Part shown: positions 34,301 to 44,093 of the stretch, one piece after another
Layout of the letters: every line of letters starts with the position of its first letter
How positions within the stretch are numbered: the stretch's first letter is position 1
Source of the DNA: Natrinema longum
GTDB lineage: Archaea > Halobacteriota > Halobacteria > Halobacteriales > Natrialbaceae
Direction: 5' to 3'
Length of the DNA stretch: 64,000 nucleotides
Assembly (NCBI RefSeq): GCF_017352095.1
Contig: NZ_CP071463.1
Span: 3,472,001-3,536,000, forward strand
Program-made: the position numbers and the translations under genes
Notes under the pieces: model-generated
Database searches by the model: none
Told to the model about the DNA's origin: nothing
Seen by the model: the letters and a program-made list of their open reading frames with translations, nothing else

Positions 34301-34726
34301 CTACGCGTCGCTGAGCAGCCGTCGAACGGCGGTGGCCGCGTCTTCGAAGGCGTTGACATCCATGCTGTCGATCGTCAGGAGGACCCCGGCGTCGCCCTGT
34401 AGCACCCTGACGACGAATCCGTCCTCGTGGAATCGGACCGTGAACTCGTAGGGCCCGATCTCCGACCCAGTCCCCTGGTTCGTGATCGTCGTTCGGACCG
34501 AACTCTCCGCGAACCCGACCCGCTCGAGTTCGACGAGTTGCGTCTTCGCCGGCCGAGCGTCCGCCGTCGTATCGTAGAGACCCTGGCGGAGATACAGGAC
34601 CTCGAGCGCCGACGGCGTGAAATACACGACGCTCCTGAGGGTGTCGCCGAGGCTGGTGCGGGCGGCGCTGACGATACCGGTCGCCAGCTCGTCGTCGATT
34701 TCAGTTCTGCGTGCTTCGGGACTCAT
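34301..34726 (-). CDS. haloarchaeal small protein, paralogue of 23214-23603
   Basis: This 141-residue protein shares segment order and key words with the 23214-23603 product (RTSLGDTLRSVVYFT, TVRFHEDGFVVRV, DVNAFEDAATAVRRLL). ATG 34726 (MSPEARRTEID) is favoured over further upstream in-frame starts, which read through low-quality, basic sequence. Function unknown. It lies downstream of cofH on the same strand with a 203-base gap. Confidence 0.72.
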   Translation of the reverse strand: MSPEARRTEIDDELATGIVSAARTSLGDTLRSVVYFTPSALEVLYLRQGLYDTTADARPAKTQLVELERVGFAESSVRTTITNQGTGSEIGPYEFTVRFHEDGFVVRVLQGDAGVLLTIDSMDVNAFEDAATAVRRLLSDA

Positions 34727-34929
34727 CGAACAGGATAGGCGCGGTGTGATATCAAGCATGTCGGTCGTCACAGCCGCGATGCGACGTTGCCCGTCGACCG
34801 TCTCGAGAACGGACCGGTCACACGAGCGGACGACGATCAGGGCGGCGAGCGGGGGCGGTCGACGACGCCGTTCGAACTCGACGCGAACGGTCCTCGAACC
34901 CCAGCGAACCACACGCCCGTTCGTCCCGC

Positions 34930-36309
34930 TCAGTCGTCGGCGGGAACGGTCCGCGCATCCCGCTCCGCTCGAGTGAGCAACGGCGTGCCGTCGGCTTTCG
35001 GTCCGAGCCGGGGCCCGAAGGGTGGCTCGTCGGGGTCGATGACCCGGCGTTTCTCGTAGTCGGTCGAACGCTCGACGGGAACGCGGCCGATCGAAGCGAT
35101 CATCTCGACGTAATCCTCGAACGACCGGAACTCGCCGTAGCCCCCGCCCGCGCGCTTGGTGATCTCCTCCGAGAGGATCGTCCCCATGTAGTCGTCGGCC
35201 CCACACGAGAGCATCTTCAGCCCCTGCTGGTCGCCGTACTTGACCCACGAGGACTGGATGTGGTCGACGTTATCGAGAAAGAGCCGGGAGACCGCGATCA
35301 GCAGTTCGTCCTCGTCGATGCTCGGGCCCCCCGAGACCACGTCGTGTTCGAACAGCGGCGTGTTCTGGTGGATAAAGGAAAGCGGAACGAACTCGGTGAT
35401 ATTGCCGGTTCGGTCCTGTAAGTCCCGAACTCGTTTCAGGTGCATCGCGCGGTGGGCCTCGTTCTCGACGTGGCCGTACATGATCGTCGCCGTCATCCCG
35501 AGCCCGACGTTGGCAGCGGCCTCCATCGCCTCGAGCCAGCCGTCGGTGCTGATCTTGCCGGGACAGATCACCTCGCGGACTTCCTCGACGAGGATCTCGG
35601 CTGCGGTTCCGGGGACGGTATCGAGTCCGGCGTCTTTCAGCCGCCGGTAAACTTCCTCGTAGGACCAGTCGGTACCGCGCCGTGCGTGGTAGGCCTCTTC
35701 GGGCGTCATCGAGTGGACGTGGACGCCGTCGACGCTCATCGCTGCAATCTGCTCCGTGTAGGTGCCAGGGCTCGTCTCGTAGACCGCGGGTGGCTTGTAG
35801 TTGACTTCCTTCGGATTCGGGTGCTCCTCGAGGATCTCCCGGTGTTCCTCGTCGAGCGCGAACGCGGGGTGGAGACCGGAAACCGAGGTTACCTCGTAGA
35901 TGCCCCGGTCGACCGCGTCGGCGACGATTTCCCGAGACTCCGCGGGCGTCTTCGTGAAGCCGGCCGTCTCGATCTCGGTCTCGCTTTCGAAGGTGTGAGC
36001 GGCGTCTTTGAAGTTACAGAAGAGACAGCCCACGTTACAGGCCGTCGTGACGTTGTTGTTCAGGTTCGCGATGAAGGTGACTTCCTCGCCGACCTGCTCG
36101 GCGCGACGGCGGTCGGCCGCCTCGAGGACGCGTTCCTTGCGCCGGCGGTCGATCCCCTCGCTGTCCGTCCCCGTGGTGAGTAACTCGATCGCGTCGTCGA
36201 CCGTGAGTCGGTCGCCGTCGCGTGCCTTTGCCAGTGCGTTCTCGAAGGACTGGTCGGTCTCGGGAACGTGATCGAACGTGAGGTCGGCCTCGGTCACCGG
36301 TCGCTCCAT
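34930..36309 (-). CDS. cofH: FO synthase subunit CofH (radical SAM)
   Basis: This 459-residue radical-SAM protein has its [4Fe-4S] cysteines in CNVGCLFC (Cys91, Cys95, Cys98) preceded by ANLNNNVTTA. CofH adds the tyrosine-derived radical to 5-amino-6-ribitylaminouracil, and CofG completes FO. SVSGLHPAF, GVHVHSMTPEE, GTAAEIL and FVPLSFIHQNTPL are typical blocks. ATG 36309 (MERPVTEADL) is preferred to the frame's upstream methionine because GCTTTTC lies about 27 bases before it. cofC and cofG are about 3 kb away and on the other strand. Confidence 0.94.
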   Translation of the reverse strand: MERPVTEADLTFDHVPETDQSFENALAKARDGDRLTVDDAIELLTTGTDSEGIDRRRKERVLEAADRRRAEQVGEEVTFIANLNNNVTTACNVGCLFCNFKDAAHTFESETEIETAGFTKTPAESREIVADAVDRGIYEVTSVSGLHPAFALDEEHREILEEHPNPKEVNYKPPAVYETSPGTYTEQIAAMSVDGVHVHSMTPEEAYHARRGTDWSYEEVYRRLKDAGLDTVPGTAAEILVEEVREVICPGKISTDGWLEAMEAAANVGLGMTATIMYGHVENEAHRAMHLKRVRDLQDRTGNITEFVPLSFIHQNTPLFEHDVVSGGPSIDEDELLIAVSRLFLDNVDHIQSSWVKYGDQQGLKMLSCGADDYMGTILSEEITKRAGGGYGEFRSFEDYVEMIASIGRVPVERSTDYEKRRVIDPDEPPFGPRLGPKADGTPLLTRAERDARTVPADD

Positions 36310-36495
36310 CGACGTAACGATACCAGTACAGCGAGAAAAGCATGATGGATTCGTGGACCCGGAACGACGCCGGGATGGGCGGATCCGATGAAAACGCCCC
36401 ATCAGGTCTGCGTTCACGTTGCGAGTCCGGTTTCGAGTCCCGATCCGTCGAACGCAGGTCTCGGAACTATCGGTGTGGGCCGCGAACGGCGATCC

Positions 36496-36783
36496 ATGAG
36501 TTCACGGACGCCGGAGGAATGCGTAGCGATCGCTCTCAAGGAGGAGGCCGACGAATCGAAGCGCACGGCTGCGATTCGCGAACTGAAGACGGCAAACGAG
36601 TGCGACGAACTCGGGGCGCTCGTCCGCGAGGAGGGGATCGACGAGCGGTATCGCCGGCAGGCCCTCGAAGCGTTAGCGACGCCACAGTGCGATTCGACGC
36701 TGCGCGGACTCGTCGAGGAGGGGTCACTCGAGGAGGCGTTCCAGCGGGACGCCAAAGCGCTGCTCGCGGCCGTCGACGACTGA
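36496..36783 (+). CDS. small helical hypothetical protein
   Basis: This 95-residue protein is predicted to be almost entirely helical and acidic (TPEECVAIALKEEADESKRTAAI, CDELGALVREEGIDERYRRQALEAL, LRGLVEEGSLEEAFQRDAKALL). The repeated helix pairs look like a short HEAT-type array, but this is not certain. ATG 36496 begins MSSRTPEEC; the frame is open further upstream but composition there is non-coding. purC follows after about 136 bases on the same strand. Confidence 0.6.
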   Translation: MSSRTPEECVAIALKEEADESKRTAAIRELKTANECDELGALVREEGIDERYRRQALEALATPQCDSTLRGLVEEGSLEEAFQRDAKALLAAVDD

Positions 36784-36919
36784 GCATGGGGAAAGGACCC
36801 GAGTCGAGGGGGATCCCATCGATCGCGGGCCGTCCGCCCGATACTGAAACCTTCTTAGGGTCCGGCCACGGCAACTGGGATATGAACTGCGGTGGCGGAC
36901 ACGTCCTGGGGTGTCTCGT

Positions 36920-37939
36920 ATGACGAGCGTCAAAGAGTTCCGCATCGAGGAAGCGGCGACCGACGAGGAGTTCGGTCGCGGATCGTTCGTCTTCACCGAC
37001 GACTACTCGGTGTTCGACTGGGGAAAGATGCCCGACCAGATCCCACAGAAGGGGGCGAGCCTCTGTACGATGGGTGCGTTCAACTTCGAACTGCTCGAGG
37101 GTGAGGGCGTCCCGACCCACTACCGCGGTGTTGTCGAGAACGGCGACGTCGTTCCACTCGCGGAGGCCTCCCACCCACCTTGGGAGATGGCCATCGACCT
37201 CACGCAAGTGCCCGACCTCCCCCACGAGGGTCGCGAGTACGATTACGACCACTACCACGACGCGGCCGGCGAGAACTACCTGATCCCCCTCGAGATCGTC
37301 TTCCGCAACCGAGTGCCCGTCGGCTCGAGCCTGCGGAGTCGGACCGATCCCGCCGACCACGGGCTCGACTTCGACGAGTGGCCCGACGAGGCCGTCGACC
37401 TCGCGGAGCCGATCGTCGAGTTCACCACGAAGTACGAGGAGAGCGACCGCCAACTCGAGCGCACCGAGGCCGACGACATCGCCGGGAACGCGGCGATCGA
37501 GGACCTCGTGTCGCTCGCCCGCGAGGTCAACCGGATCGTCACCGAGCAGGCCGATAGCGCCGGACTGGTCCACGAGGACGGGAAGATCGAGTGTTGCTAT
37601 TACCACGGCGAGATCCGCGTCGCGGACGTGGTCGGGACGTTCGACGAAAACCGCTTCAGCTACGAGGGCACCCAGCTCTCGAAGGAGGTGCTCCGCCAGT
37701 ACCACAAGCGCACCCAGCCCGAGTGGGTCCAGGCCGTCGAGGCCGCCAAGGCCCAGGCGAAGCGAGAGGGCGTCGCCGACTGGAAATCCCGCTGCGAGGA
37801 AGCGCCCGAACCGCTCGAGGAGTCGGTCCTCGAGACCGCAAGCGACCTCTACTGTGCCGGTGCCAACGCCTACACCGGCCGTGAGTTCTTCGACGCACCG
37901 CCGCTCTCGAGTGCGATCGGTGCGGTCCGGCGGCTGTAG
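36920..37939 (+). CDS. purC: phosphoribosylaminoimidazole-succinocarboxamide synthase
   Basis: This 339-residue SAICAR synthetase joins CAIR and aspartate with ATP in purine synthesis. Haloarchaeal PurC is longer than the roughly 240-residue bacterial enzyme, as here. Recognisable blocks are [59 protein letters not shown] and [20 protein letters not shown] 36920 gives [12 protein letters not shown]; a GTG nine bases upstream is possible but less likely. Other purine genes are not adjacent. Confidence 0.93.
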   Translation: MTSVKEFRIEEAATDEEFGRGSFVFTDDYSVFDWGKMPDQIPQKGASLCTMGAFNFELLEGEGVPTHYRGVVENGDVVPLAEASHPPWEMAIDLTQVPDLPHEGREYDYDHYHDAAGENYLIPLEIVFRNRVPVGSSLRSRTDPADHGLDFDEWPDEAVDLAEPIVEFTTKYEESDRQLERTEADDIAGNAAIEDLVSLAREVNRIVTEQADSAGLVHEDGKIECCYYHGEIRVADVVGTFDENRFSYEGTQLSKEVLRQYHKRTQPEWVQAVEAAKAQAKREGVADWKSRCEEAPEPLEESVLETASDLYCAGANAYTGREFFDAPPLSSAIGAVRRL

Positions 37940-38074
37940 CCGGCCAGGGGTCGACCGACCGGAGGCCGACCGCCGGTTCCGCGTGGAATTCGGTCGAGGT
38001 GTGCGATCAATCCACAACCCTACCCGGGGAAGTAACCCTCATATGGAGGGAGTAGAAAGGTACAAACGATACCA

Positions 38075-38284
38075 ATGAGCCTCGCTGTCGCCAGTGGAGT
38101 CGCGCCGAGTATCGTGCTGTTCACTGTCACGACGGGGATCGCGGCCGTCGCAAGCGTCATGCTGACGTTGTTCGTGCTCGTGATCGTCGCCTTCGCCGTC
38201 GCCCCGCTGGTCTCGTCGACGTGGATCGGCCAACAGGACGTGTCGTCGACGACCGGGCCCCGCACCGAGCCGAGCGACGACTGA
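38075..38284 (+). CDS. small membrane protein
   Basis: This 69-residue protein has hydrophobic segments filling residues 3-45 (SIVLFTVTTGIAAVASVMLTLF and VLVIVAFAVAPLVSS) and a polar Ser/Thr/Asp tail, so it is probably an integral membrane protein with one or two helices. The start has AGGTACAAACGATACC just upstream, without a convincing TATA spacing. No family recognised. It is convergent with nothing nearby; the next 440 bases are gene-poor. Confidence 0.5.
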   Translation: MSLAVASGVAPSIVLFTVTTGIAAVASVMLTLFVLVIVAFAVAPLVSSTWIGQQDVSSTTGPRTEPSDD

Positions 38285-38724
38285 ACGCGGCTTTTCGCCG
38301 CCCGCCGTTTCCCGCGAGGACGGGGACCGTTTCTCCGACGGATCGACCCGTAGCGTGGGACTACGAACGGATTACACAGTGCCTGTGGCCGGTTTGGAAC
38401 TGCTACCGACGACCAAACGGCCGCATAACAATGGGTGAGTGTCACCGTGTACGATCTGCGGGGCGAAGACCCCCGCCGGGTACGCGTTCGGCCCAACTGA
38501 TGCGTTGACCAGCCGATTGCGTGCGTTCATGCCCGGATCGCTCGGACGTGGACTCGTTTCCGCTTCGAGTACGCTCATGTCTCTCACGCCACGGGCGGTT
38601 CCCGCCCGCCCGTCTTTATGCGCTCGAGTCCTATCAGCCGACTGCTTGCTTGACAACGGACGACTGCGCCTCGCATCGAACTCACGTGGCCGATCGTCCG
38701 GTTATCGACGCCCCGAATCGACGT
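38285..38724. other. gene-poor region before the alcohol dehydrogenase gene
   Basis: Several frames are open on both strands, one with a CTIC cysteine pair (38439-38738, plus), but it runs into the alcohol dehydrogenase gene in antisense and its later part has a shadow-frame composition. I do not call a gene. TCTTTATG at about 38612 is a possible plus-strand TATA element without a matching start. Confidence 0.35.
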
Positions 38725-39786
38725 TCAGAACTCCGTGATGACGGGGATGCCGACCGTCTCGTAGTCGTCCATCGAGGCCAGCGTCTCCGGGGCGTCCTCG
38801 AGCGACAGGGTCTCGCCGATGATCTTGCCGGGCTCGAGGGTCCCCTGCGCGATCAGGTTGAACAGTTCCTCGTAGCGGACGAGGGGCATGCCAAAGGAGC
38901 CATGGAAGTCGATCTCCTGCATCGTCATGACGTCGACGGGCAGTTCGATCTGGCCCTCTTCCTCGCCGGTCGTGAGCCCGACCTGGACGTGGCTGCCACG
39001 GGTGCCCAGACTGTCGACCGAGTTCTGGCAGGTCTCGGCGATACCCAGCGCGTCGATCGAGACGTCCGCACCGCCGTCGGTGATCGCCTTGACTTCCTGG
39101 GGCGCGCTGTCGACGTCGGCTCCGTTGATCGTCTCGACGGCACCGAGTTCCTCGGCGCGCTCGAGTTTGCTGTCGAGGACGTCGATCGCGATCGGGTGTG
39201 CACCCAGCGCTTGCGCGATGTGGATCGCCGAGAGTCCGACGCCGCCACAGCCGTGGACGGCGACCCAGTCGCCGGGCCGCAGATCGGCGCGGTCGGCGAG
39301 CGCGTGGTAGGCCGTCATGAACCGACAGCCCAGTCCGGCCATCTCGGCGAAGTCGACTTCGTCGGGGAGTTTGACGCAGTTGAAATCGGCTTCCCGAACG
39401 GGGAACGCCTCCGCGAAGGCACCCGGTGCGAACTCCGTCAGGCCCAGCGGAACGACCGTCTCGCAGTTGTTCGCCCGCCCTTCACGACAGTGTGTGCAGG
39501 TTCCGTCCCCGAGGTGGAACGGGACCGCGACGCGGTCTCCCTCCTCGAGCGTCTCGACGTCCTCGCCGACCGCCGAAACGATACCCGCGGGCTCGTGACC
39601 GAGGATCTGGCCCTCCGGAACGCCGGCACCGATCCAGCTCCAGTCGCCCTGCCAGGCGTGCCAGTCGCTCCGACAGACCCCACAGGCCTCGGTCTCGACG
39701 ATGACCTGGTCCGCTGTCGGCTCCGGGTAGTCGACGTCTTTGACCGCGAGCGGTTCTCCATGTTCCTCGAGTACGGCTGCTCGCAT
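38725..39786 (-). CDS. zinc-dependent alcohol dehydrogenase
   Basis: This 353-residue medium-chain dehydrogenase shows catalytic-zinc ligands in CGVCRSDWHAW and GHEPAG. The structural-zinc lobe CTHCREGRANNC has fewer cysteines than the classical four-Cys pattern. The NAD(P) Rossmann motif is VHGCGGVGLSAIHIA. The substrate is unspecified. CTTTTATAC about 27 bases before ATG 39786 is a strong TATA element and fits leaderless transcription. It is not in an obvious operon, with 0.9 kb of gene-free DNA upstream. Confidence 0.92.
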   Translation of the reverse strand: MRAAVLEEHGEPLAVKDVDYPEPTADQVIVETEACGVCRSDWHAWQGDWSWIGAGVPEGQILGHEPAGIVSAVGEDVETLEEGDRVAVPFHLGDGTCTHCREGRANNCETVVPLGLTEFAPGAFAEAFPVREADFNCVKLPDEVDFAEMAGLGCRFMTAYHALADRADLRPGDWVAVHGCGGVGLSAIHIAQALGAHPIAIDVLDSKLERAEELGAVETINGADVDSAPQEVKAITDGGADVSIDALGIAETCQNSVDSLGTRGSHVQVGLTTGEEEGQIELPVDVMTMQEIDFHGSFGMPLVRYEELFNLIAQGTLEPGKIIGETLSLEDAPETLASMDDYETVGIPVITEF

Positions 39787-39994
39787 GGTTCGACGGTAGA
39801 GTCAGCGAGTATAAAAGTGTAGGCGGTACACACACGGCGGGTCATAAACTTCACGTAAGTTCTTTCACGTTTCCAACAACGAACCGGTCGGTACAGCCGC
39901 TGATCTGTCCACAAAAACGGATTCGCTGTACGGACGGGAAAACGTGACAGGAATGTATTCGGTAGCGTGAGTACGAGATTTACTGGACCGTAAC

Positions 39995-40011
39995 GTGACG
40001 GAGACCGTCAC
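39995..40011. promoter_or_regulatory. 7-bp palindrome upstream of the alcohol dehydrogenase gene
   Basis: GTGACGG and CCGTCAC flank a three-base AGA centre. A perfect, compact palindrome in otherwise non-repetitive sequence, about 210 bases from the alcohol dehydrogenase start, could be a dimeric regulator site. The bound protein is unknown. Confidence 0.3.
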
Positions 40012-40647
40012 GACGGAGGTAATGAGTGGGCTCTGCGTTCTGTAAATCGGAGGCCGTTCTCGAGAAGTACTCTATCTAAATTACTGCTAATAAAAAAGTC
40101 ATATATGCATTCTGAACTGTGTGAGGATGATGGGATAGCACAGCGAACCCGTTCTCTCAGAGCTGCCAGTAACGGGCACGTGAGAGCCAGTGCAGTCGTT
40201 TCGGGCGACGAGTGAGTCGTCCCTCCCCAGTCGCGAGAACGCGCTCGCTCTTCTCCGATCTGCTCGTCCGAGTATCGTGGAATGTGCCGATAGTTAGCGA
40301 CTGTATCGGCCTCGAACGATCGATCACTGGAGAGACACTCGCCCAGTGGGCTATAATTATAATTATTCTATATTTGTGTGCACATATGCGCTATTTTATA
40401 TGTATTCGGAGCCCCGCTTCCACGCTGTCCGAATCCGATCAGGAGTACCCGCGAACGCCCGATCGTTTACACCCATAGGTTCGTAATCCCGGGTCGAGAA
40501 CTCGCCGTCTTCGCCGGGCGGATTCGACCGGGCTCGCGGTACCCCTCTCTCGGTCGTGTCCGGTGAGTTGGCTGTCGCCTCTCGAAGCGCCCGACCGGGC
40601 ACCGCCCTTCGGCAGGCGGGAACAAGCGTTCGTAGCGACGAACAGCA

Positions 40648-40673
40648 GGCGGCCTCTCCGAGGCGGGGCCGCC
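40648..40673 (-). terminator. GC hairpin downstream of maeB
   Basis: GGCGG...CCGCC with an inner CCTC/GAGG stem forms a hairpin beginning about 25 bases after the maeB stop on the minus strand. There is no T-tract, so termination is inferred from position only. Confidence 0.35.
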
Positions 40674-40698
40674 AAGAACAGACGGTCGCCGGCCCTGC

Positions 40699-42954
40699 TC
40701 AGGAACGGTCGCCCTGAGCGTCCACCGTCGCGACGGCCGCGAGGTTGACGATATCTTTGACCTCGTCGCCACGCTGGAGGACGTGGACCGGTTCGTCCAT
40801 CCCGACCAACATCGGCCCGATCGCGTCGGCCCCGCCCAGTCGTTGCAACAGCTTGTACCCGATGTTTCCGGCCTCGAGGTTGGGGAAGACCAACACGTTC
40901 GCCGGTTTCTCGAGGTCGCTGAACTCGTAGGTCCCGGTCAGCATCTCCTCGAGGACGGCGGTGTCGGCCTGCATCTCGCCGTCGACCGGGAAGTCGACCG
41001 CGGGGTCTTCGCGGAGGCGTCGGGCCGCTTCGCGGGGTTTTCGGGTTCCCTCGTTGTCGACGCTGCCGAAGTCCGAGTACGAGAGCAAGGCGGCACGGGG
41101 CTCGACGTCGAACCGGCGTGCGAGATCGGCAGTGTGACGGGTGACCTCCTCGAGGACGTCCTCGTCGGGGGCCTGGTTGACCGTCGCGTCGGCAACGAAG
41201 AGGACGCGGTTTTTGAAGGTGAGCATGTAGACCCCGGCCGCGTACTCGGCGTCGTCGGCCGTTCCGATCACCTGCAGAGGCGGTCGCAGCGCCGACGGGT
41301 AGTGATTCGTCAACCCGGTGAGCATCGCGTCGGCGTCGCCCCGGTCGACCATGACGCTGCCGAAGTAGTTGGTGTCGTCGCGGATCCTCGCCGTCGCTTC
41401 GCGGCGGGTGATCCCGCTGCGCTGGCGGCGGTCGTAGAGGTGCTCGGCGTAGGCCTCGTAATCGCCGCTCTCGGGGTCGACGACGTCCGGTTCGAACTCG
41501 AGTCCGAGGTTCGCGATCGTCCCCCGGATCTCGGCCTCGTCCCCGATCAACACCGGCTCCGCGATCCCCCGTTCGATCATCTGGGCCGCCGCCCGGACGA
41601 TCGTCTCGTCGGTCCCCTCCGCCAGCGCGATCCGCTTCGGGTCGGATTTGGCTTTGTTGAGCACGACTCGCATCATCTCGCGGGACTTCCCGAGACGGGC
41701 CTCGAGCCGTTCGACGTACGCGTCGAGGTCGCGCTCGAGGCGGGCCGCACCCGACTCGACCGCCGCACGTGCGACTGCAGGGGTGACTTCGAAGAGAACC
41801 CGGGCGTCGAGCGGTTTCGGAATGATGTAGTCGGGGCCGAACTGCAGCGGCTGGTCGCCGTAGGCTTTGACCACCGAATCGGGGACGTCCTGTTTGGCGA
41901 GATCGGCCAGCGCGTGGGCCGCTGCGACTTTCATCTCCTCGTTGATCTCCGTCGCGCGGACGTCGAGTGCACCCCGGAAGATGAAGGGAAAGCCGAGGAC
42001 GTTGTTGACCTGATTGGGGTAGTCCGAGCGACCGGTCGCCATGATGACGGTATCGTCGCGAGCGCGCTTGGCGTCCTCGTAGGCGATCTCCGGGTCGGGG
42101 TTCGCCATCGCGAAGATGATCGGATCGTCGGCCATCGATCGGACCATCTCCGGCGAGACGATGCCGCCGGCCGAGAGGCCGACGAACGCGTCGGCACCGA
42201 CCATGGCGTCCGCGAGGTCTCCCTCGGGGCGGTCTCGAGCGAACTCCCGGTTGTACTCGTTCAAGTCGCCGGATTCGGCCCGCGCCGTCGTCAGTACGCC
42301 GTCGATATCACACATGGTGATGTTCTCCCGGCGGACGCCCAGCGAGACGTAAAACGTGGCCGTCGCGACCGCCGCCGCGCCCGCACCGGCGAACGTCACT
42401 TCGAGATCCTCGAGGTCTTTGCCGGAGATTTCGACGGCGTTGAGCAGGGCGGCACCGCTGATGATCGCGGTGCCGTGTTGATCGTCGTGAAACACCGGGA
42501 TCGACAGCCGATCACGGAGTCGCTCTTCGATCTCGAAACAGTGTGGGGCCGCGATGTCCTCCAGGTTGATCCCGCCGAACGTCGGCTCCATCGCAGCGAC
42601 GGATTCGACGAACGCGTCCGGGTCGTCGAGATCGAGTTCGATGTCGAAGACGTCGATATCGGCAAAGCGCTTGAACAGGACGCCCTTCCCTTCCATGACC
42701 GGCTTCGAGGCCTGCGCGCCGATGTCACCGAGGCCGAGCACAGCCGAGCCGTTCGAGACGACGCCGACGAGGTTCCCTTTCGTCGTATACTGGTAGGCAT
42801 CGCCCGCGTCAGCGGCGATCTCACGGCACGGCGCAGCGACGCCCGGCGAGTAGGCGAGACTGAGATCACGCTGCGTGTTCGTCGGCTTCGTCGTCGCGAT
42901 TTCGATCTTTCCCGGCGGTTCACTCCGATGATACTCGAGCGCGTCTTCGTCCAT
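40699..42954 (-). CDS. maeB: NADP-dependent malic enzyme, MaeB type
   Basis: This 751-residue two-domain protein decarboxylates malate to pyruvate. The malic-enzyme half covers about residues 1-430 ([47 protein letters not shown], and the NADP-binding [10 protein letters not shown]). The C-terminal half resembles phosphate acetyltransferase ([32 protein letters not shown]) and in MaeB is regulatory, often acetyl-CoA sensing, rather than catalytic. ATG 42954 ([10 protein letters not shown]) gives the normal family length; the open frame upstream is not part of the family. CTTTTGTC about 29 bases before it supports the start. Confidence 0.93.
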   Translation of the reverse strand: MDEDALEYHRSEPPGKIEIATTKPTNTQRDLSLAYSPGVAAPCREIAADAGDAYQYTTKGNLVGVVSNGSAVLGLGDIGAQASKPVMEGKGVLFKRFADIDVFDIELDLDDPDAFVESVAAMEPTFGGINLEDIAAPHCFEIEERLRDRLSIPVFHDDQHGTAIISGAALLNAVEISGKDLEDLEVTFAGAGAAAVATATFYVSLGVRRENITMCDIDGVLTTARAESGDLNEYNREFARDRPEGDLADAMVGADAFVGLSAGGIVSPEMVRSMADDPIIFAMANPDPEIAYEDAKRARDDTVIMATGRSDYPNQVNNVLGFPFIFRGALDVRATEINEEMKVAAAHALADLAKQDVPDSVVKAYGDQPLQFGPDYIIPKPLDARVLFEVTPAVARAAVESGAARLERDLDAYVERLEARLGKSREMMRVVLNKAKSDPKRIALAEGTDETIVRAAAQMIERGIAEPVLIGDEAEIRGTIANLGLEFEPDVVDPESGDYEAYAEHLYDRRQRSGITRREATARIRDDTNYFGSVMVDRGDADAMLTGLTNHYPSALRPPLQVIGTADDAEYAAGVYMLTFKNRVLFVADATVNQAPDEDVLEEVTRHTADLARRFDVEPRAALLSYSDFGSVDNEGTRKPREAARRLREDPAVDFPVDGEMQADTAVLEEMLTGTYEFSDLEKPANVLVFPNLEAGNIGYKLLQRLGGADAIGPMLVGMDEPVHVLQRGDEVKDIVNLAAVATVDAQGDRS

Positions 42955-43402
42955 TGTCGTGCCCGTGTGTCTCCGGCGGACCGACAAAAGTGTACGGTTG
43001 GACTCGGGTACTGCGACGTGTTCGAACACATGGCGGATTCGAACCCGTGACGGTCCTTGCGTGGCGCGAAACGGAGCCATCGTCGACGCACTGTCAGGAT
43101 CGGCGGTCGAAGACGGAGTCGCCGCCGCTCCGGACACGGAGACGACCGGCCATTAAATGTAGACTTGGATATAGTTTGTCGTGGAGAGATCCATATATCC
43201 CGATTTCAAGCGCCCTGTCCCTTCCAAACCGGAGGTATGCCGAGGGAGCTATTATGATGACGTGATTATAAAATTGAGAGGGAAGACGTAGTATGTCGTT
43301 GACCGATCGGTATCGTATGCTTCCCGATGGCGTCGACCGGGCGGACTCGCAGTGCCACCATCCACCGCAACCTTTGTACCGTCAGCATCAGTGCCATCCG
43401 AC
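42955..43402. other. gene-free region with a tRNA-arm-like sequence
   Basis: No supported gene. At 43033-43051 lies a tRNA T-arm-like 19-mer (antisense of GGGTTCGAATCC), nearly identical to one at 52408-52426. 43150-43270 is AT-rich, and the last 30 bases carry the rdfA promoter (CCTTTGTA near 43376). I see no complete tRNA here. Confidence 0.4.
43033..43051. repeat. tRNA T-arm-like 19-mer, left copy
   Basis: GCGGATTCGAACCCGTGAC resembles the antisense of a tRNA T-arm and differs from 52408-52426 at only two adjacent bases. Both copies have the same orientation. No complete tRNA can be folded around it. It may be a degenerate attachment site. Confidence 0.35.
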
Positions 43403-44029
43403 ATGGCAGACAACGCGAGTGGTGGGCGACGAACGAAGGTCGAGCGAGTGATGGCCGAGTACGACCTCGAGGAGTGGGGGGCTCGGCTGGAGGCCGAGTG
43501 GATCGGGGACGGGACGGAGCGAACGAGTCTCCGGGACCTCGCGACGGCGTTCAACCAGGCAGTGCTCCGCGCGGCGGTTCACGACGCAGGCTCGTCCACG
43601 CTCGATACCGACATCGAATCCCTCTATCGGACGCTGACCGACGACGACGCGTCGCGATCCGACGCGGTTCGGAAACGACGCGACCTCGAGCGCTCCGGGG
43701 TCGACGTCGACGACGTCACGTCGGACTTCGTTACCCACCAGACCGTGTATACGTATCTCACGAACGTTCGCGACGCCTCCCTTCCCGAGGAAGACGGCGA
43801 AGACCGCATCGAACGGAAAAAAGAGACCGTCCAGCGCCTCGCCGGCCGAACGCAGGTTATTACCGAATCCACGCTCGAGGAGCTGAGCAATGCCGACGAG
43901 ATCACGGACCGAAATTACGAGGTCTTCGTCGACGTCAGAACCATCTGTGGAAACTGCGGGGCCGACTATCCGATCGCCGATCTCCTCGATCAGGGCGGCT
44001 GTGACTGTGAGACCGACGACGGGGCGTAA
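43403..44029 (+). CDS. rdfA: rod-determining factor RdfA
   Basis: This 208-residue haloarchaeal protein matches the RdfA family, known from Haloferax volcanii as required for rod-shaped cells. Characteristic parts are the N-terminal basic segment RTKVERVMAEYDLEEWGARLEAEW, SLRDLATAFNQAVL, and a C-terminal cysteine cluster CGNCGADYPI followed by GGCDC, probably a zinc site. ATG 43403 (MADNASGG) has CCTTTGTA about 27 bases upstream, consistent with a leaderless message, so an upstream in-frame start at 43352 is rejected. An SMC-like sph gene follows after 64 bases, the pairing usual for this family. Confidence 0.88.
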   Translation: MADNASGGRRTKVERVMAEYDLEEWGARLEAEWIGDGTERTSLRDLATAFNQAVLRAAVHDAGSSTLDTDIESLYRTLTDDDASRSDAVRKRRDLERSGVDVDDVTSDFVTHQTVYTYLTNVRDASLPEEDGEDRIERKKETVQRLAGRTQVITESTLEELSNADEITDRNYEVFVDVRTICGNCGADYPIADLLDQGGCDCETDDGA

Positions 44030-44064
44030 CGTCGGAGTCGGAAAACCGCCGTAACCAAATAGCA

Positions 44065-44070
44065 TTTATA
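44065..44070 (+). promoter_or_regulatory. TATA box of sph gene
   Basis: TTTATA is centred 26-27 bases before GTG 44094. It indicates a leaderless transcript for sph separate from any rdfA read-through, and confirms the GTG start. Confidence 0.6.
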
Positions 44071-44093
44071 GCCAGCGGCGAGAACTATTCGTC

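Larger units (their letters stand above)
39787..40698. other. gene-free 0.9-kb region
   Basis: No gene could be supported. The first 30 bases hold the alcohol dehydrogenase promoter. A perfect palindrome GTGACGG/CCGTCAC lies at 39995-40011 and is followed by a ribosome-site-like GGAGGT and a seven-codon frame (40022-40045). About 40065-40110 and 40345-40410 are strongly AT-rich with several TATA-like elements but no frame behind them. The last 200 bases are GC-rich with hairpins that probably belong to the end of the maeB transcript. Confidence 0.4.

Noticed and set aside
38439-38738. Frame with a CTIC cysteine pair
   Set aside because: Runs antisense into the alcohol dehydrogenase gene, and its later part is Ser/Arg-rich like other shadow frames.
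40212-40478. 88-codon frame with a hydrophobic IIIIILYLC stretch
   Set aside because: The hydrophobic run comes from an AT-rich TATA-like stretch; there is no coding composition on either side.
43021-43060. Possible complete tRNA around the T-arm-like sequence
   Set aside because: The T-stem does not pair and no acceptor or anticodon stem can be built around it.
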